64,000 nucleotides of DNA from Strongylocentrotus droebachiensis (lineage: Eukaryota > Echinodermata > Echinoidea > Camarodonta > Strongylocentrotidae). The DNA is taken from positions 428,501-492,500 of the forward strand of contig JAVYIG010000323.1 in the NCBI GenBank assembly GCA_035222895.1, in the 5' to 3' direction. The notes under the pieces were generated by a model that saw only the letters and a program-made list of their open reading frames with translations, ran no database searches and had not been told where the DNA came from. Of this stretch, positions 1-12,411 are shown one piece after another. Each line of letters starts with the position of its first letter. The stretch's first letter is position 1. The translations under genes and the position numbers were made by a program.

Positions 1-2432
1 GATCATGTTTGGTGAAACATCAACGAAAGAGTCACTTGAGGGCATTCAAAAACATGCTACAATTGGCAGGTCAACAGAAAAAGTGGGAATGGCAGAGGGT
101 ATAGTCTTTAGGGAGAAAAACACAGAGCTGGCAAAGCAGAACTATGAACTAAAGAAGGCCAACAAAGAGTTGAAAGGGAGACTGAAAGAAATAACAGGGA
201 ATCTGACAGCATCTCAAAGAAGTTTCTCAAAAGCTATAGCTCTTCCAGTTGGGAGAGAATGGTACCGGTAGTCCTCGTGGAGAAAAACACAGAGCTTGCA
301 AAGCAGAACTATGAACTAAAGAAGGCCTGCTGAAAGGGAGACTGAAAGAAATGAAGGAGAATCTGACAGCATCTCAAAGAAGTTTCTCAAAAGCTATAGC
401 TCTTCCAGTTGGGAGAGAATGGTACCGGTAGTCCTCGTGGAGAAAAACACAGAGCTTGCAAAGCAGAACTATGAACTAAAGAAGGCCTGCTGAAAGGGAG
501 ACTGAAAGAAATGAAGGAGAATCTGACAGCATCTCAAAGAAGTTTCTCAAAAGCTATAGCTCTTCCAGTTGGGAGAGAATGGTACCGGTAGTCCTCGTGG
601 AGAAAAACACAGAGCTGGCAAAGCAGAATTATGAACTAAAGAAGGCCTGCTGAAAGGGAGACTAGAAGAAACAACAGAGAATCTGACAGCATCTCAAAAA
701 AGTTTCTCTGAGCTCTTCGAGATGGGATGACTCTGATACAGAAGAACCAGACTCGAAAAAAGAAAGAAAACCAGATGAGAACTACAACCCGCAGGCAGGC
801 AGCTCTCAGGAGTTGTAATATCATTTTGTATGTCCTGTAAGCATTACACATTCCTTTCTTTTGTAGATGCTACCAGTCCTTATTTAAAAATTCAAGTTGA
901 AGAAGAATCCTTCCCAAAAGCTCCTTTCGATTGATTGATCAATCGACATGTTCATGTGATCACATGTTCATTTGCCAGTGGCAGGTAAACCAATGAACAC
1001 TGACCTAAATTATTTATTATTCTACAGCTCATTTTGGATCATAACTGGATCATTTTGACAAGTGGTATAGTAGTTGATTTAAGGCTTTTATTTTATAATG
1101 ACAAATTATGCAAATGTATGGTGGACTTAAGAAGAACAAGGGGGAAAATTCCAAAGAATGATATTTAAGTTTATATATTTTTGTTACGCCTTGAATAGGC
1201 CCCTTTCAATAGTTACATATGTGAAAATGGCACATACTAATATTGTATAATTGCATTATATGATCAAGGTTTTCTTTGTTAGCTCTAGAAAATTTTAAGT
1301 TCACTTTTATGTTCATGTATATCAATGTTTAAAATAATGTCTTTTAATATGTTCATGTTCTACTGTGTTAATAAAATTGATTTAAAAAAAACAACAACAT
1401 GGCACCGATTTAGATTACACACAGCAGAACTGTCCATTTATACAACTTCAAAGGTGCTTGCCTTATTAATAATATTAACCATAATTAATTATCGAACTTC
1501 GCACAAGGCTGGTTTTGCAAATAACGCATTTGCGTCAATTATGAACAAAAGTAAAATCCTAATGTGGAACAGGTTTTGGACATATTTCTGCTGTGTTTAG
1601 TCTAAATACATGATCCGCGTCCTCGCCGTGGTGCCGGTAACATATTGCTTTCACATCATTCTGCACATGAATAAATTTGAATGTCACGCTTTTTGGTTTC
1701 AACCCCCCCCCCCCCCCTCCCCCCCCTCCCCCCCCCCTCCCTCCCCCATTGTACCCACCTTCTATTAAAAATATAATAATTAAAGCAGTACTTTTTGCGC
1801 TGCAATGATATCAGAAAGCAATATGGCTAAAGGATCATAACACTGTGCACCCATTAGGGTCCACGGTGTATTACTGTAACAGTGTACTCTAACCATGTTT
1901 TAGCATTGTCTTTTCAAGATGTTAATTGTCAATTAGATCTGCTGAGATTTTTGAAAATGTATAGAGTAAATGTACTTATTACCTGCAATCATGGCTTATG
2001 CAACTGGTAGTTAATAGTAATAATAATACGTCAGTTTAACTTTAAATTGAGAAAAATATGATACGTACAATGCCAACTCTTAGTATTTTACTACAATAAA
2101 AGACAGCTAGTCAAAATGATCCAGTTAGAAAAAGACAGTTAGTAAATAATATCGTTTGTTTGTTTACATGGCTAGCACTGATACGTTCTTGAAGAAATGT
2201 AAGACCTGCATTAACTATTTAAAGAAAGAAATGAGAGTCAATACGGGGCCTAACTTTTTGATCCTAGCAGAAAGAAAGAAAATGTGATAAAAGACAAAGC
2301 AGCAACAAAAAAGCCAAACACCCTATGCTATTTTCCCACTGTAATAAAAAGTATGTTTCCATTAGGGGACATGGATCTTACACTTACAGAAATCATGACA
2401 AGCTCATTATGTATCATTGGCCAGTGTTATAG
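1..2432 (+). mobile_element. Array unit 1, with four internal 160-bp repeats
   Basis: This unit carries four copies of the internal repeat, seen as agaaaaacacagagct at 114, 281, 441 and 601, where the other units have three. An 88-residue open frame (5-271) covers the first copy. The C-rich tract lies at about 1699-1746. The rest (about 870-2100) is AT-rich and without a convincing gene. The left edge is the window boundary and may not be the biological one. Confidence 0.8.
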
Positions 2433-2703
2433 GATCATGTTTGGTGAAACATCAACGAAAGAGTCACTTGAGGGCATTCAAAAACATGCTACAATTGGCA
2501 GGTCAACAGAAAAAGTGGGAATGGCAGAGGGTATAGTCTTTAGGGAGAAAAACACAGAGCTGGCAAAGCAGAACTATGAACTAAAGAAGGCCAACAAAGA
2601 GTTGAAAGGGAGACTGAAAGAAATAACAGGGAATCTGACAGCATCTCAAAGAAGTTTCTCAAAAGCTATAGCTCTTCCAGTTGGGAGAGAATGGTACCGG
2701 TAG
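2284..2703 (+). CDS. Coiled-coil open frame repeated in each array unit (139 codons)
   Basis: A 139-codon frame crosses each unit junction; equivalents are 4562-4981 and 6831-7250, with a cut-off version at 5-271. From about residue 80 the product is rich in Lys, Glu, Asn and Leu (for example ELAKQNYELKKANKELKGR), typical of an alpha-helical coiled coil. I do not recognise the protein. It may be a captured host exon or an unstudied accessory frame of the element. The copies are almost identical in DNA, so conservation of the frame does not by itself show selection. Immediately downstream the 160-bp repeats continue out of frame with a stop, so any product ends near the first repeat. Confidence 0.35.
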   Translation: MIKDKAATKKPNTLCYFPTVIKSMFPLGDMDLTLTEIMTSSLCIIGQCYRIMFGETSTKESLEGIQKHATIGRSTEKVGMAEGIVFREKNTELAKQNYELKKANKELKGRLKEITGNLTASQRSFSKAIALPVGREWYR

Positions 2704-4710
2704 TCCTCGTGGAGAAAAACACAGAGCTTGCAAAGCAGAACTATGAACTAAAGAAGGCCTGCTGAAAGGGAGACTGAAAGAAATGAAGGAGAATCTGACA
2801 GCATCTCAAAGAAGTTTCTCAAAAGCTATAGCTCTTCCAGTTGGGAGAGAATGGTACCGGTAGTCCTCGTGGAGAAAAACACAGAGCTTGCAAAGCAGAA
2901 CTATGAACTAAAGAAGGCCTGCTGAAAGGGAGACTAGAAGAAACAACAGAGAATCTGACAGCATCTCAAAAAAGTTTCTCTGAGCTCTTTGAGATGGGAT
3001 GACTCTGATACAGAAGAACCAGACTCGAAAAAAGAAAGAAAACCAGATGAAAACTACAACCCGCAGGCAGGCAGCTCTCAGGAGTTGTAATATCATTTTG
3101 TATGTCCTGTAAGCATTACACATTCCTTTCTTTTGTAGATGCTACCAGTCCTTATTTAAAAATTCAAGTTGAAGAAGAATCCTTCCCAAAAGCTCCTTTC
3201 GATTGATTGATCAATCGACATGTTCATGTGATCACATGTTCATTTGCCAGTGGCAGGTAAACCAATGAACACTGACCTAAATTATTTATTATTCTACAGC
3301 TCATTTTGGATCATAACTGGATCATTTTGACAAGTGGTATAGTAGTTGATTTAAGGCTTTTATTTTATAATGACAAATTATGCAAATGTATGGTGGACTT
3401 AAGAAGAACAAGGGGGAAAATTCCAAAGAATGATATTTAAGTTTATATATTTTTGTTACGCCTTGAATAGGCCCCTTTCAATAGTTACATATGTGAAAAT
3501 GGCACATACTAATATTGTATAATTGCATTATATGATCAAGGTTTTCTTTGTTAGCTCTAGAAAATTTTAAGTTCACTTTTATGTTCATGTATATCAATGT
3601 TTAAAATAATGTCTTTTAATATGTTCATGTTCTACTGTGTTAATAAAATTGATTTAAAAAAAACAACAACATGGCACCGATTTAGATTACACACAGCAGA
3701 ACTGTCCATTTATACAACTTCAAAGGTGCTTGCCTTATTAATAATATTAACCATAATTAATTATCGAACTTCGCACAAGGCTGGTTTTGCAAATAACGCA
3801 TTTGCGTCAATTATGAACAAAAGTAAAATCCTAATGTGGAACAGGTTTTGGACATATTTCTGCTGTGTTTAGTCTAAATACATGATCCGCGTCCTCGCCG
3901 TGGTGCCGGTAACATATTGCTTTCACATCATTCTGCACATGAATAAATTTGAATGTCACGCTTTTTGGTTTCAACCCCCCCCCCCTCCCCCCCCTCCCCC
4001 CCCCCTCCCCCCCCCTCCCTCCCCCATTGTACCCACCTTCTATTAAAAATATAATAATTAAAGCAGTACTTTTTGCGCTGCAATGATATCAGAAAGCAAT
4101 ATGGCTAAAGGATCATAACACTGTGCACCCATTAGGGTCCACGGTGTATTACTGTAACAGTGTACTCTAACCATGTTTTAGCATTGTCTTTTCAAGATGT
4201 TAATTGTCAATTAGATCTGCTGAGATTTTTGAAAATGTATAGAGTAAATGTACTTATTACCTGCAATCATGGCTTATGTAACTGGTAGTTAATAGTAATA
4301 ATAATACGTCAGTTTAACTTTAAATTGAGAAAAATATGATACGTACAATGCCAACTCTTAGTATTTTACTACAATAAAAGACAGCTAGTCAAAATGATCC
4401 AGTTAGAAAAAGACAGTTAGTAAATAATATCGTTTGTTTGTTTACATGGCTAGCACTGATACGTTCTTGAAGAAATGTAAGACCTGCATTAACTATTTAA
4501 AGAAAGAAATGAGAGTCAATACGGGGCCTAACTTTTTGATCCTAGCAGAAAGAAAGAAAATGTGATAAAAGACAAAGCAGCAACAAAAAAGCCAAACACC
4601 CTATGCTATTTTCCCACTGTAATAAAAAGTATGTTTCCATTAGGGGACATGGATCTTACACTTACAGAAATCATGACAAGCTCATTATGTATCATTGGCC
4701 AGTGTTATAG
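2433..4710 (+). mobile_element. Array unit 2
   Basis: The internal repeat is present three times (2546, 2713 and 2873). The C-rich tract at about 3976-4025 is longer than in units 3 and 4. Otherwise the unit matches its neighbours almost base for base, which points to recent amplification of the array. Confidence 0.8.
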
Positions 4711-6979
4711 GATCATGTTTGGTGAAACATCAACGAAAGAGTCACTTGAGGGCATTCAAAAACATGCTACAATTGGCAGGTCAACAGAAAAAGTGGGAAT
4801 GGCAGAGGGTATAGTCTTTAGGGAGAAAAACACAGAGCTGGCAAAGCAGAACTATGAACTAAAGAAGGCCAACAAAGAGTTGAAAGGGAGACTGAAAGAA
4901 ATAACAGGGAATCTGACAGCATCTCAAAGAAGTTTCTCAAAAGCTATAGCTCTTCCAGTTGGGAGAGAATGGTACCGGTAGTCCTCGTGGAGAAAAACAC
5001 AGAGCTTGCAAAGCAGAACTATGAACTAAAGAAGGCCTGCTGAAAGGGAGACTGAAAGAAATGAAGGAGAATCTGACAGCATCTCAAAGAAGTTTCTCAA
5101 AAGCTATAGCTCTTCCAGTTGGGAGAGAATGGTACCGGTAGTCCTCGTGGAGAAAAACACAGAGCTTGCAAAGCAGAACTATGAACTAAAGAAGGCCTGC
5201 TGAAAGGGAGACTAGAAGAAACAACAGAGAATCTGACAGCATCTCAAAAAAGTTTCTCTGAGCTCTTTGAGATGGGATGACTCTGATACAGAAGAACCAG
5301 ACTCGAAAAAAGAAAGAAAACCAGATGAAAACTACAACCCGCAGGCAGGCAGCTCTCAGGAGTTGTAATATCATTTTGTATGTCCTGTAAGCATTACACA
5401 TTCCTTTCTTTTGTAGATGCTACCAGTCCTTATTTAAAAATTCAAGTTGAAGAAGAATCCTTCCCAAAAGCTCCTTTCGATTGATTGATCAATCGACATG
5501 TTCATGTGATCACATGTTCATTTGCCAGTGGCAGGTAAACCAATGAACACTGACCTAAATTATTTATTATTCTACAGCTCATTTTGGATCATAACTGGAT
5601 CATTTTGACAAGTGGTATAGTAGTTGATTTAAGGCTTTTATTTTATAATGACAAATTATGCAAATGTATGGTGGACTTAAGAAGAACAAGGGGGAAAATT
5701 CCAAAGAATGATATTTAAGTTTATATATTTTTGTTACGCCTTGAATAGGCCCCTTTCAATAGTTACATATGTGAAAATGGCACATACTAATATTGTATAA
5801 TTGCATTATATGATCAAGGTTTTCTTTGTTAGCTCTAGAAAATTTTAAGTTCACTTTTATGTTCATGTATATCAATGTTTAAAATAATGTCTTTTAATAT
5901 GTTCATGTTCTACTGTGTTAATAAAATTGATTTAAAAAAAACAACAACATGGCACCGATTTAGATTACACACAGCAGAACTGTCCATTTATACAACTTCA
6001 AAGGTGCTTGCCTTATTAATAATATTAACCATAATTAATTATCGAACTTCGCACAAGGCTGGTTTTGCAAATAACGCATTTGCGTCAATTATGAACAAAA
6101 GTAAAATCCTAATGTGGAACAGGTTTTGGACATATTTCTGCTGTGTTTAGTCTAAATACATGATCCGCGTCCTCGCCGTGGTGCCGGTAACATATTGCTT
6201 TCACATCATTCTGCACATGAATAAATTTGAATGTCACGCTTTTTGGTTTCAACCCCCCCCCCCCTCCCCCCCCTCCCCCCCCCCTCCCTCCCCCATTGTA
6301 CCCACCTTCTATTAAAAATATAATAATTAAAGCAGTACTTTTTGCGCTGCAATGATATCAGAAAGCAATATGGCTAAAGGATCATAACACTGTGCACCCA
6401 TTAGGGTCCACGGTGTATTACTGTAACAGTGTACTCTAACCATGTTTTAGCATTGTCTTTTCAAGATGTTAATTGTCAATTAGATCTGCTGAGATTTTTG
6501 AAAATGTATAGAGTAAATGTACTTATTACCTGCAATCATGGCTTATGCAACTGGTAGTTAATAGTAATAATAATACGTCAGTTTAACTTTAAATTGAGAA
6601 AAATATGATACGTACAATGCCAACTCTTAGTATTTTACTACAATAAAAGACAGCTAGTCAAAATGATCCAGTTAGAAAAAGACAGTTAGTAAATAATATC
6701 GTTTGTTTGTTTACATGGCTAGCACTGATACGTTCTTGAAGAAATGTAAGACCTGCATTAACTATTTAAAGAAAGAAATGAGAGTCAATACGGGGCCTAA
6801 CTTTTTGATCCTAGCAGAAAGAAAGAAAATGTGATAAAAGACAAAGCAGCAACAAAAAAGCCAAACACCCTATGCTATTTTCCCACTGTAATAAAAAGTA
6901 TGTTTCCATTAGGGGACATGGATCTTACACTTACAGAAATCATGACAAGCTCATTATGTATCATTGGCCAGTGTTATAG
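4711..6979 (+). mobile_element. Array unit 3
   Basis: This unit has the same layout as unit 2: open frame, three 160-bp repeats, an AT-rich body, a C-rich tract at about 6253-6294, and the stretch homologous to the 5' flank of the autonomous element. Confidence 0.8.
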
Positions 6980-9245
6980 GATCATGTTTGGTGAAACATC
7001 AACGAAAGAGTCACTTGAGGGCATTCAAAAACATGCTACAATTGGCAGGTCAACAGAAAAAGTGGGAATGGCAGAGGGTATAGTCTTTAGGGAGAAAAAC
7101 ACAGAGCTGGCAAAGCAGAACTATGAACTAAAGAAGGCCAACAAAGAGTTGAAAGGGAGACTGAAAGAAATAACAGGGAATCTGACAGCATCTCAAAGAA
7201 GTTTCTCAAAAGCTATAGCTCTTCCAGTTGGGAGAGAATGGTACCGGTAGTCCTCGTGGAGAAAAACACAGAGCTTGCAAAGCAGAACTATGAACTAAAG
7301 AAGGCCTGCTGAAAGGGAGACTGAAAGAAATGAAGGAGAATCTGACAGCATCTCAAAGAAGTTTCTCAAAAGCTATAGCTCTTCCAGTTGGGAGAGAATG
7401 GTACCGGTAGTCCTCGTGGAGAAAAACACAGAGCTTGCAAAGCAGAACTATGAACTAAAGAAGGCCTGCTGAAAGGGAGACTAGAAGAAACAACAGAGAA
7501 TCTGACAGCATCTCAAAAAAGTTTCTCTGAGCTCTTTGAGATGGGATGACTCTGATACAGAAGAACCAGACTCGAAAAAAGAAAGAAAACCAGATGAGAA
7601 CTACAACCCGCAGGCAGGCAGCTCTCAGGAGTTGTAATATCATTTTGTATGTCCTGTAAGCATTACACATTCCTTTCTTTTGTAGATGCTACCAGTCCTT
7701 ATTTAAAAATTCAAGTTGAAGAAGAATCCTTCCCAAAAGCTCCTTTCGATTGATTGATCAATCGACATGTTCATGTGATCACATGTTCATTTGCCAGTGG
7801 CAGGTAAACCAATGAACACTGACCTAAATTATTTATTATTCTACAGCTCATTTTGGATCATAACTGGATCATTTTGACAAGTGGTATAGTAGTTGATTTA
7901 AGGCTTTTATTTTATAATGACAAATTATGCAAATGTATGGTGGACTTAAGAAGAACAAGGGGGAAAATTCCAAAGAATGATATTTAAGTTTATATATTTT
8001 TGTTACGCCTTGAATAGGCCCCTTTCAATAGTTACATACGTGAAAATGGCACATACTAATATTGTATAATTGCATTATATGATCAAGGTTTTCTTTGTGA
8101 GCTCTAGAAAATTTTAAGTTCACTTTTATGTTCATGTATATCAATGTTTAAAATAATGTCTTTTAATATGTTGATGTTCTACTGTGTTAATAAAATTGAT
8201 TAAAAAAATAAAAAAAACATGGCACCGATTTAGATTACACACAGCAGAACTGTCCATTTATACAACTTCAAAGGTGCTTGCCTTATTAATAATATTAACC
8301 ATAATTAATTATCGAACTTCGCACAAGGCTGGTTTTGCAAATAACGCATTTGCGTCAATTATGAACAAAAGTAAAATCCTAATGTGGAACAGGTTTTGGA
8401 CATATTTCTGCTGTGTTTAGTCTAAATACATGATCCGCGTCCTCGCCGTGGTGCCGGTAACATATTGCTTTCACATCATTCTGCACATGAATAAATTTGA
8501 ATGTCACGCTTTTTGGTTTCAACCCCCCCCCCCTCCCCCCCCCCTCCCCCCCTCCCTCCCCCATTGTACCCACCTTCTATTAAAAATATAATAATTAAAG
8601 CAGTACTTTTTGCGCTGCAATGATATCAGAAAGCAATATGGCTAAAGGATCATAACACTGTGCACCCATTAGGGTCCACGGTGTATTACTGTAACAGTGT
8701 ACTCTAACCATGTTTTAGCATTGTCTTTTCAAGATGTTAATTGTCAATTAGATCTGCTGAGATTTTTGAAAATGTATAGAGTAAATGTACTTATTACCTG
8801 CAATCATGGCTTATGCAACTGGTAGTTAACAGTAATAATAATACGTCAGTTTAACTTTAAATTGAGAAAAATATGATACGTACAATGCCAACTCTTAGTA
8901 TTTTACTACAATAAAAGACAGCTAGTCAAAATGATCCAGTTAGAAAAAGACAGTTAGTAAATAATATCGTTTGTTTGTTTACATGGCTAGCACTGATACG
9001 TTCTTGAAGAAATGTAAGACCTGCATTAACTATTTAAAGAAAGAAATGAGAGTCAATACGGGGCCCAACTTTTCGGTCCTCGCAGAAAAAAAGAAAAGGT
9101 GTTAAAGACAAAGCAACAACAAAAAGCCAAACACCCTTAGCTATTTTCACACTGTAATAGAAAGTATGTTTCTATTAGGAAACATGGATCTTACACTTAC
9201 AGAAATCATGACAATCTCATTATGTTTCATTGGCCAGTGTTACAG
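6980..9245 (+). mobile_element. Array unit 4, adjoining the broken Helitron copy
   Basis: The layout follows units 2 and 3, with more private differences near 8100-8215 (an altered A-rich stretch) and in the last 200 bases (9060-9245). This suggests it is the oldest of the four or has partly converted with the copy to its right. The C-rich tract is at about 8523-8562. Confidence 0.75.
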
Positions 9246-12200
9246 GATCATGTTTGGTGAAACATCCAAGGACATTCAAAAACGTGCCACAAAAATTGAG
9301 AAGTCAGCAGGGACAGCAATTGTCAGATGATGACATCACCAACATGACATGGGAAGACAAATGCAAGCTTCTTGGATCCAATCTAGTAACAGTAGCAAGG
9401 CATTTTGACCACAGACTACAATGTTTGTTCAGAGATGTTATTCTGTCTGAAGTGAATCCACTTGGTAAGGTAAAAAAACTACATGTATCGCATTGAATTC
9501 AAACAGAGAGGTTATACCCTCATGCTCACTGTGGGTAGATCAAGCACCACGACATGATGACACCGAGGAGAATGTGACAGAGTTCATTGATCAGTATGTC
9601 ACATGTGAAGTACCTTCTTCTGATGATGATGAGCTGATGCATACTCTAGTGTCTACTCTGCAAAGGCACTCACACTCTGCATCATGCCGCAAAACTGGGA
9701 AGAGCTGTAGATTTCATTACCCAAGGCCCATGGCTTCTAAGACAGTAGTGGCAGACACACCTTCTGATGAGGATCCAAAAGAGAAACAAAGAATTGTCAA
9801 ATCTTCAACAGAGATACTGAACAAAGTAAGAGATGCATTAGAAGGAGAATGCAGTGACAAAAGCACAGTGCAAGAATTACTTCATCAAGTGAACATTTCC
9901 GAAATTGACTACAACAAAGCTCTTTGTGTCAGCTTGAAAGGAAAATCCATCGTGTACAGAAGACAACCTCAAAAAGTCAATATCAACTCATACAACCCAG
10001 TCGTCTCGAAAGCATGGCAGGCCAATATGGATCTTCAATTTGTCTGCAATCCATATGCCTGCATTCACTACATCATTTCCTATGTGACAAAGGATGAACG
10101 AGAAATGGGACAGGCGCTGAAAGAAGTATATAAGCAAATCCTATAAGGACTCAGACATCAAGCACAGAATGAAGGAAGTAGCATCCTGTTTTCTTAATGC
10201 CAGAGAAGTCAGCTAGTGCACAAGAAGCTGTTTACAGAGTGCTTGGTCTGCCATTTCATCGTTCCACTTTCCAGACAGTTTTCATCCAAACAGATCTTCC
10301 AAAAAACAGAGTTGTCTTCTTGAAACCCAAAAGTATTTTGGAGAATCTCAACAAAGAAAGTGAGGATGTGTATGCTCAAACCATGCCTCAAAAATATGCA
10401 TATATCGGCCATTGATTCTGGAGCAGATGACTCTTGCAGAATTAACTAGTTGGTATGTTTCTTTGTACAATACGGTACAGGAAGAACCACAAGAATCAGC
10501 AGAATTTCACCCTGCAGCAAAGGCAACACATTAAGTTACTGGATGGCAAGGGCTACATGATAAAACGCAAGAAACCATGCATTATCAGATACCACAATAG
10601 GATGAGCTAAAAACTGTCACCACATGCTAATGCTCTACCATCCATGGAGAAGAGAAGATCTTGATCTAAAGAATGGCCATGGGACGTATTAGGACCACCA
10701 GAACATGCCTGGGATACTCTCGATACAGCAGCTCAGCAGGAAAATGCAGAATCCCAGACAGATCCTCCTCAAGACCACCCCGATCATAGTTTCCTCCAAC
10801 CAAGTTCCGATCAGACAGTAACTGACGTTTAGGAGTCATGCCTTGGCACTACCATTCCACTGGCCATTGAACACAGGCAAAACTACCTTTCTGATGAAGA
10901 GTAAACTCTAAACACTGGGCAGTACAAAATGTTTTCATACATCAATAACTGGTGTGTGGATTTGGTGAAAAGCTGCAAGTCCCATGTTAGACTACAGCAA
11001 GTGCAGCTCTGTATGTAACAGGTGTAGGAACAGGCAAATCACATCTGATATCTACCATTTACCAGATGGCTATTCGTACGCTGAAACATGAAGGAAGTAA
11101 TCCACAAGCAGTGAGAGTGCTGTACCAACTGGTACTGCAGCATTCAACATCCAAGCAAGCACCCTGCACTCAACATTTCTCCTACCACTGGGCCAGACCA
11201 AAGTCTACAAAAAACTGAGTGATCAAAAGAGGAATACCCTACGCTTGACCTAAATTATTTTATTATTTTATGGCTCATTTCGAATCTTAACTGGATCATT
11301 TTGACAAGTGGTATATATAGTAGTTGATTTAAGTATTTTATTTTTCAATGACAAATTATGCAAATGTATGGTTTACGAAATTGCAAGAGCAAAAATTCCA
11401 AAGAATGATATGCAAGGTTATATTTTTTTTTTACGCCTTGAATAGGCCTTTTGAATAGTAACATATGTGAAAATGGCACACACTAATATTGTGTAATTGT
11501 ATTATATGATCGTTGTTTACTTTGATAGCCCTAGACAATTAATTACACTTGATGTATACACATCTTCTATGTTCATGTATATCAATGTTTAAAATTATGT
11601 CTTTTATTATGTTCATGTTCTACTGTGTTAATAAAATTGATTTAAAAAAAAACCAAAACATGGCACCGATTTAGATTACACACAGCAGAACTGTCCATTT
11701 ATACAACTTCAAAGGGTGCTTGCCTTATTAATAATATTAACCATAAGTAATTATCAAACTTCACACAAGGCTGGTTTTGCAAAATCCGCTATATGCGTCA
11801 ATGAACAAAAGTAAAATCCAAATGAGGAACAGGTTTTGGACATATTTCTGCTGTGTTTAGTCTAAATACATGATCCGCGTCCTCGCCGTGGTGCCGGTAA
11901 CATATTGCTTTCACATCATTCTGCACATAACAAAATTTGAATGTCGCGCTTTTAGGTTACAAATCAAAGCTGTACTTTTTGCGCTGCAATGATATCAGAA
12001 AGCAATATGGCTAAAGGATCATAACACTGTGCACCCATTAGGGTCCACAGTGTATTACTGTAACAGTGTACTCTAACCATGTTTTAGCATTGTCTTATCA
12101 AGGTGTTAATTGTCAATTAGATCTGCTGAGATTTCTGAAAATGTATAGAGTAAATATACTTATTAGGGTGCAAGGTGTATTAGTGTACTCTTAACCATGT

Positions 12201-12411
12201 TTTAGCATTGTCTTAATTATCAAGGTGTTGTCAATTAGATCTGCTGAGATTTCTGAAAATGTACTTATTAACTGCAATCATAGTGTCAAGTGCATGGTTT
12301 ATGCGACTGGAAGTTAAAAGTAATAATAATATGTCAGTTTAACTTCATATTAAGAAAAATATGATACATACAATGCCAACTCTTAGTATTTTACTATAAT
12401 AAAAGAAACCT
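9246..12411 (+). mobile_element. Broken Helitron copy with Rep and helicase remnants
   Basis: After a start like the array units, the sequence jumps at about 9300 into the Rep region. From there 9302-11246 follows 15432-17525 of the autonomous element closely, but with several deletions, frameshifts and stops. Two longer remnants are readable at 9493-10146 and 10197-10415. The Rep remnant still has the region of the two tyrosines (YACIHYIISY), but the HUH segment is damaged. At 11246 the helicase match stops abruptly within the region after Walker A and the sequence changes to the AT-rich body seen in the array units (11247-12411). It is therefore a composite of array-unit ends with a deleted autonomous interior, and probably shows how the short units arose. 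Confidence 0.8.
9493..10146 (+). pseudogene. Rep-domain remnant of the broken Helitron copy
   Basis: This 217-codon frame matches residues about 585-790 of the autonomous protein (from VDQAPRHDDTEENVTEF to the two-tyrosine region and beyond), with few amino-acid changes. It lacks the N-terminal zinc and Rep-N parts and is followed by a frame break, so it cannot make a full replicase. The next remnant (10197-10415) continues the same homology in another frame. Confidence 0.8.

Larger units (their letters stand above)
1..9245 (+). repeat. Head-to-tail array of about 2.27-kb Helitron-derived units
   Basis: Four units begin with the same word (gatcatgtttggtgaaac) at 1, 2433, 4711 and 6980, and a fifth start at 9246 leads into a broken Helitron copy. 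Unit lengths are 2432, 2278, 2269 and 2266 bp; the first is longer because it has one more copy of an internal 160-bp repeat. Units are nearly identical over their whole length and differ by scattered substitutions and by the length of a C-rich tract. Part of each unit (for example 2050-2300) matches the sequence just upstream of the Rep frame of the autonomous element (13517-13770). Another part (1000-2100) matches the sequence after the broken Rep-helicase at 11247-12411. This identifies the units as non-autonomous derivatives of the same family. The array is cut by the left window edge, so its true copy number is unknown. Confidence 0.85.

Noticed and set aside
636-851. 71-codon minus-strand frame repeated in each array unit
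   Set aside because: It is antisense to the 160-bp repeats and their flank, shows no domain, and its conservation follows from the near-identity of the units.
1325-1600. 91-codon frame repeated in the array units
   Set aside because: It lies in the AT-rich noncoding body; the older copy near 11585 does not keep it open, so there is no sign of selection.
1-9245. Tandem array as an assembly artefact
   Set aside because: Units differ by substitutions, C-tract length and repeat number, which copying errors in assembly would not give; exact copy number still needs long reads.
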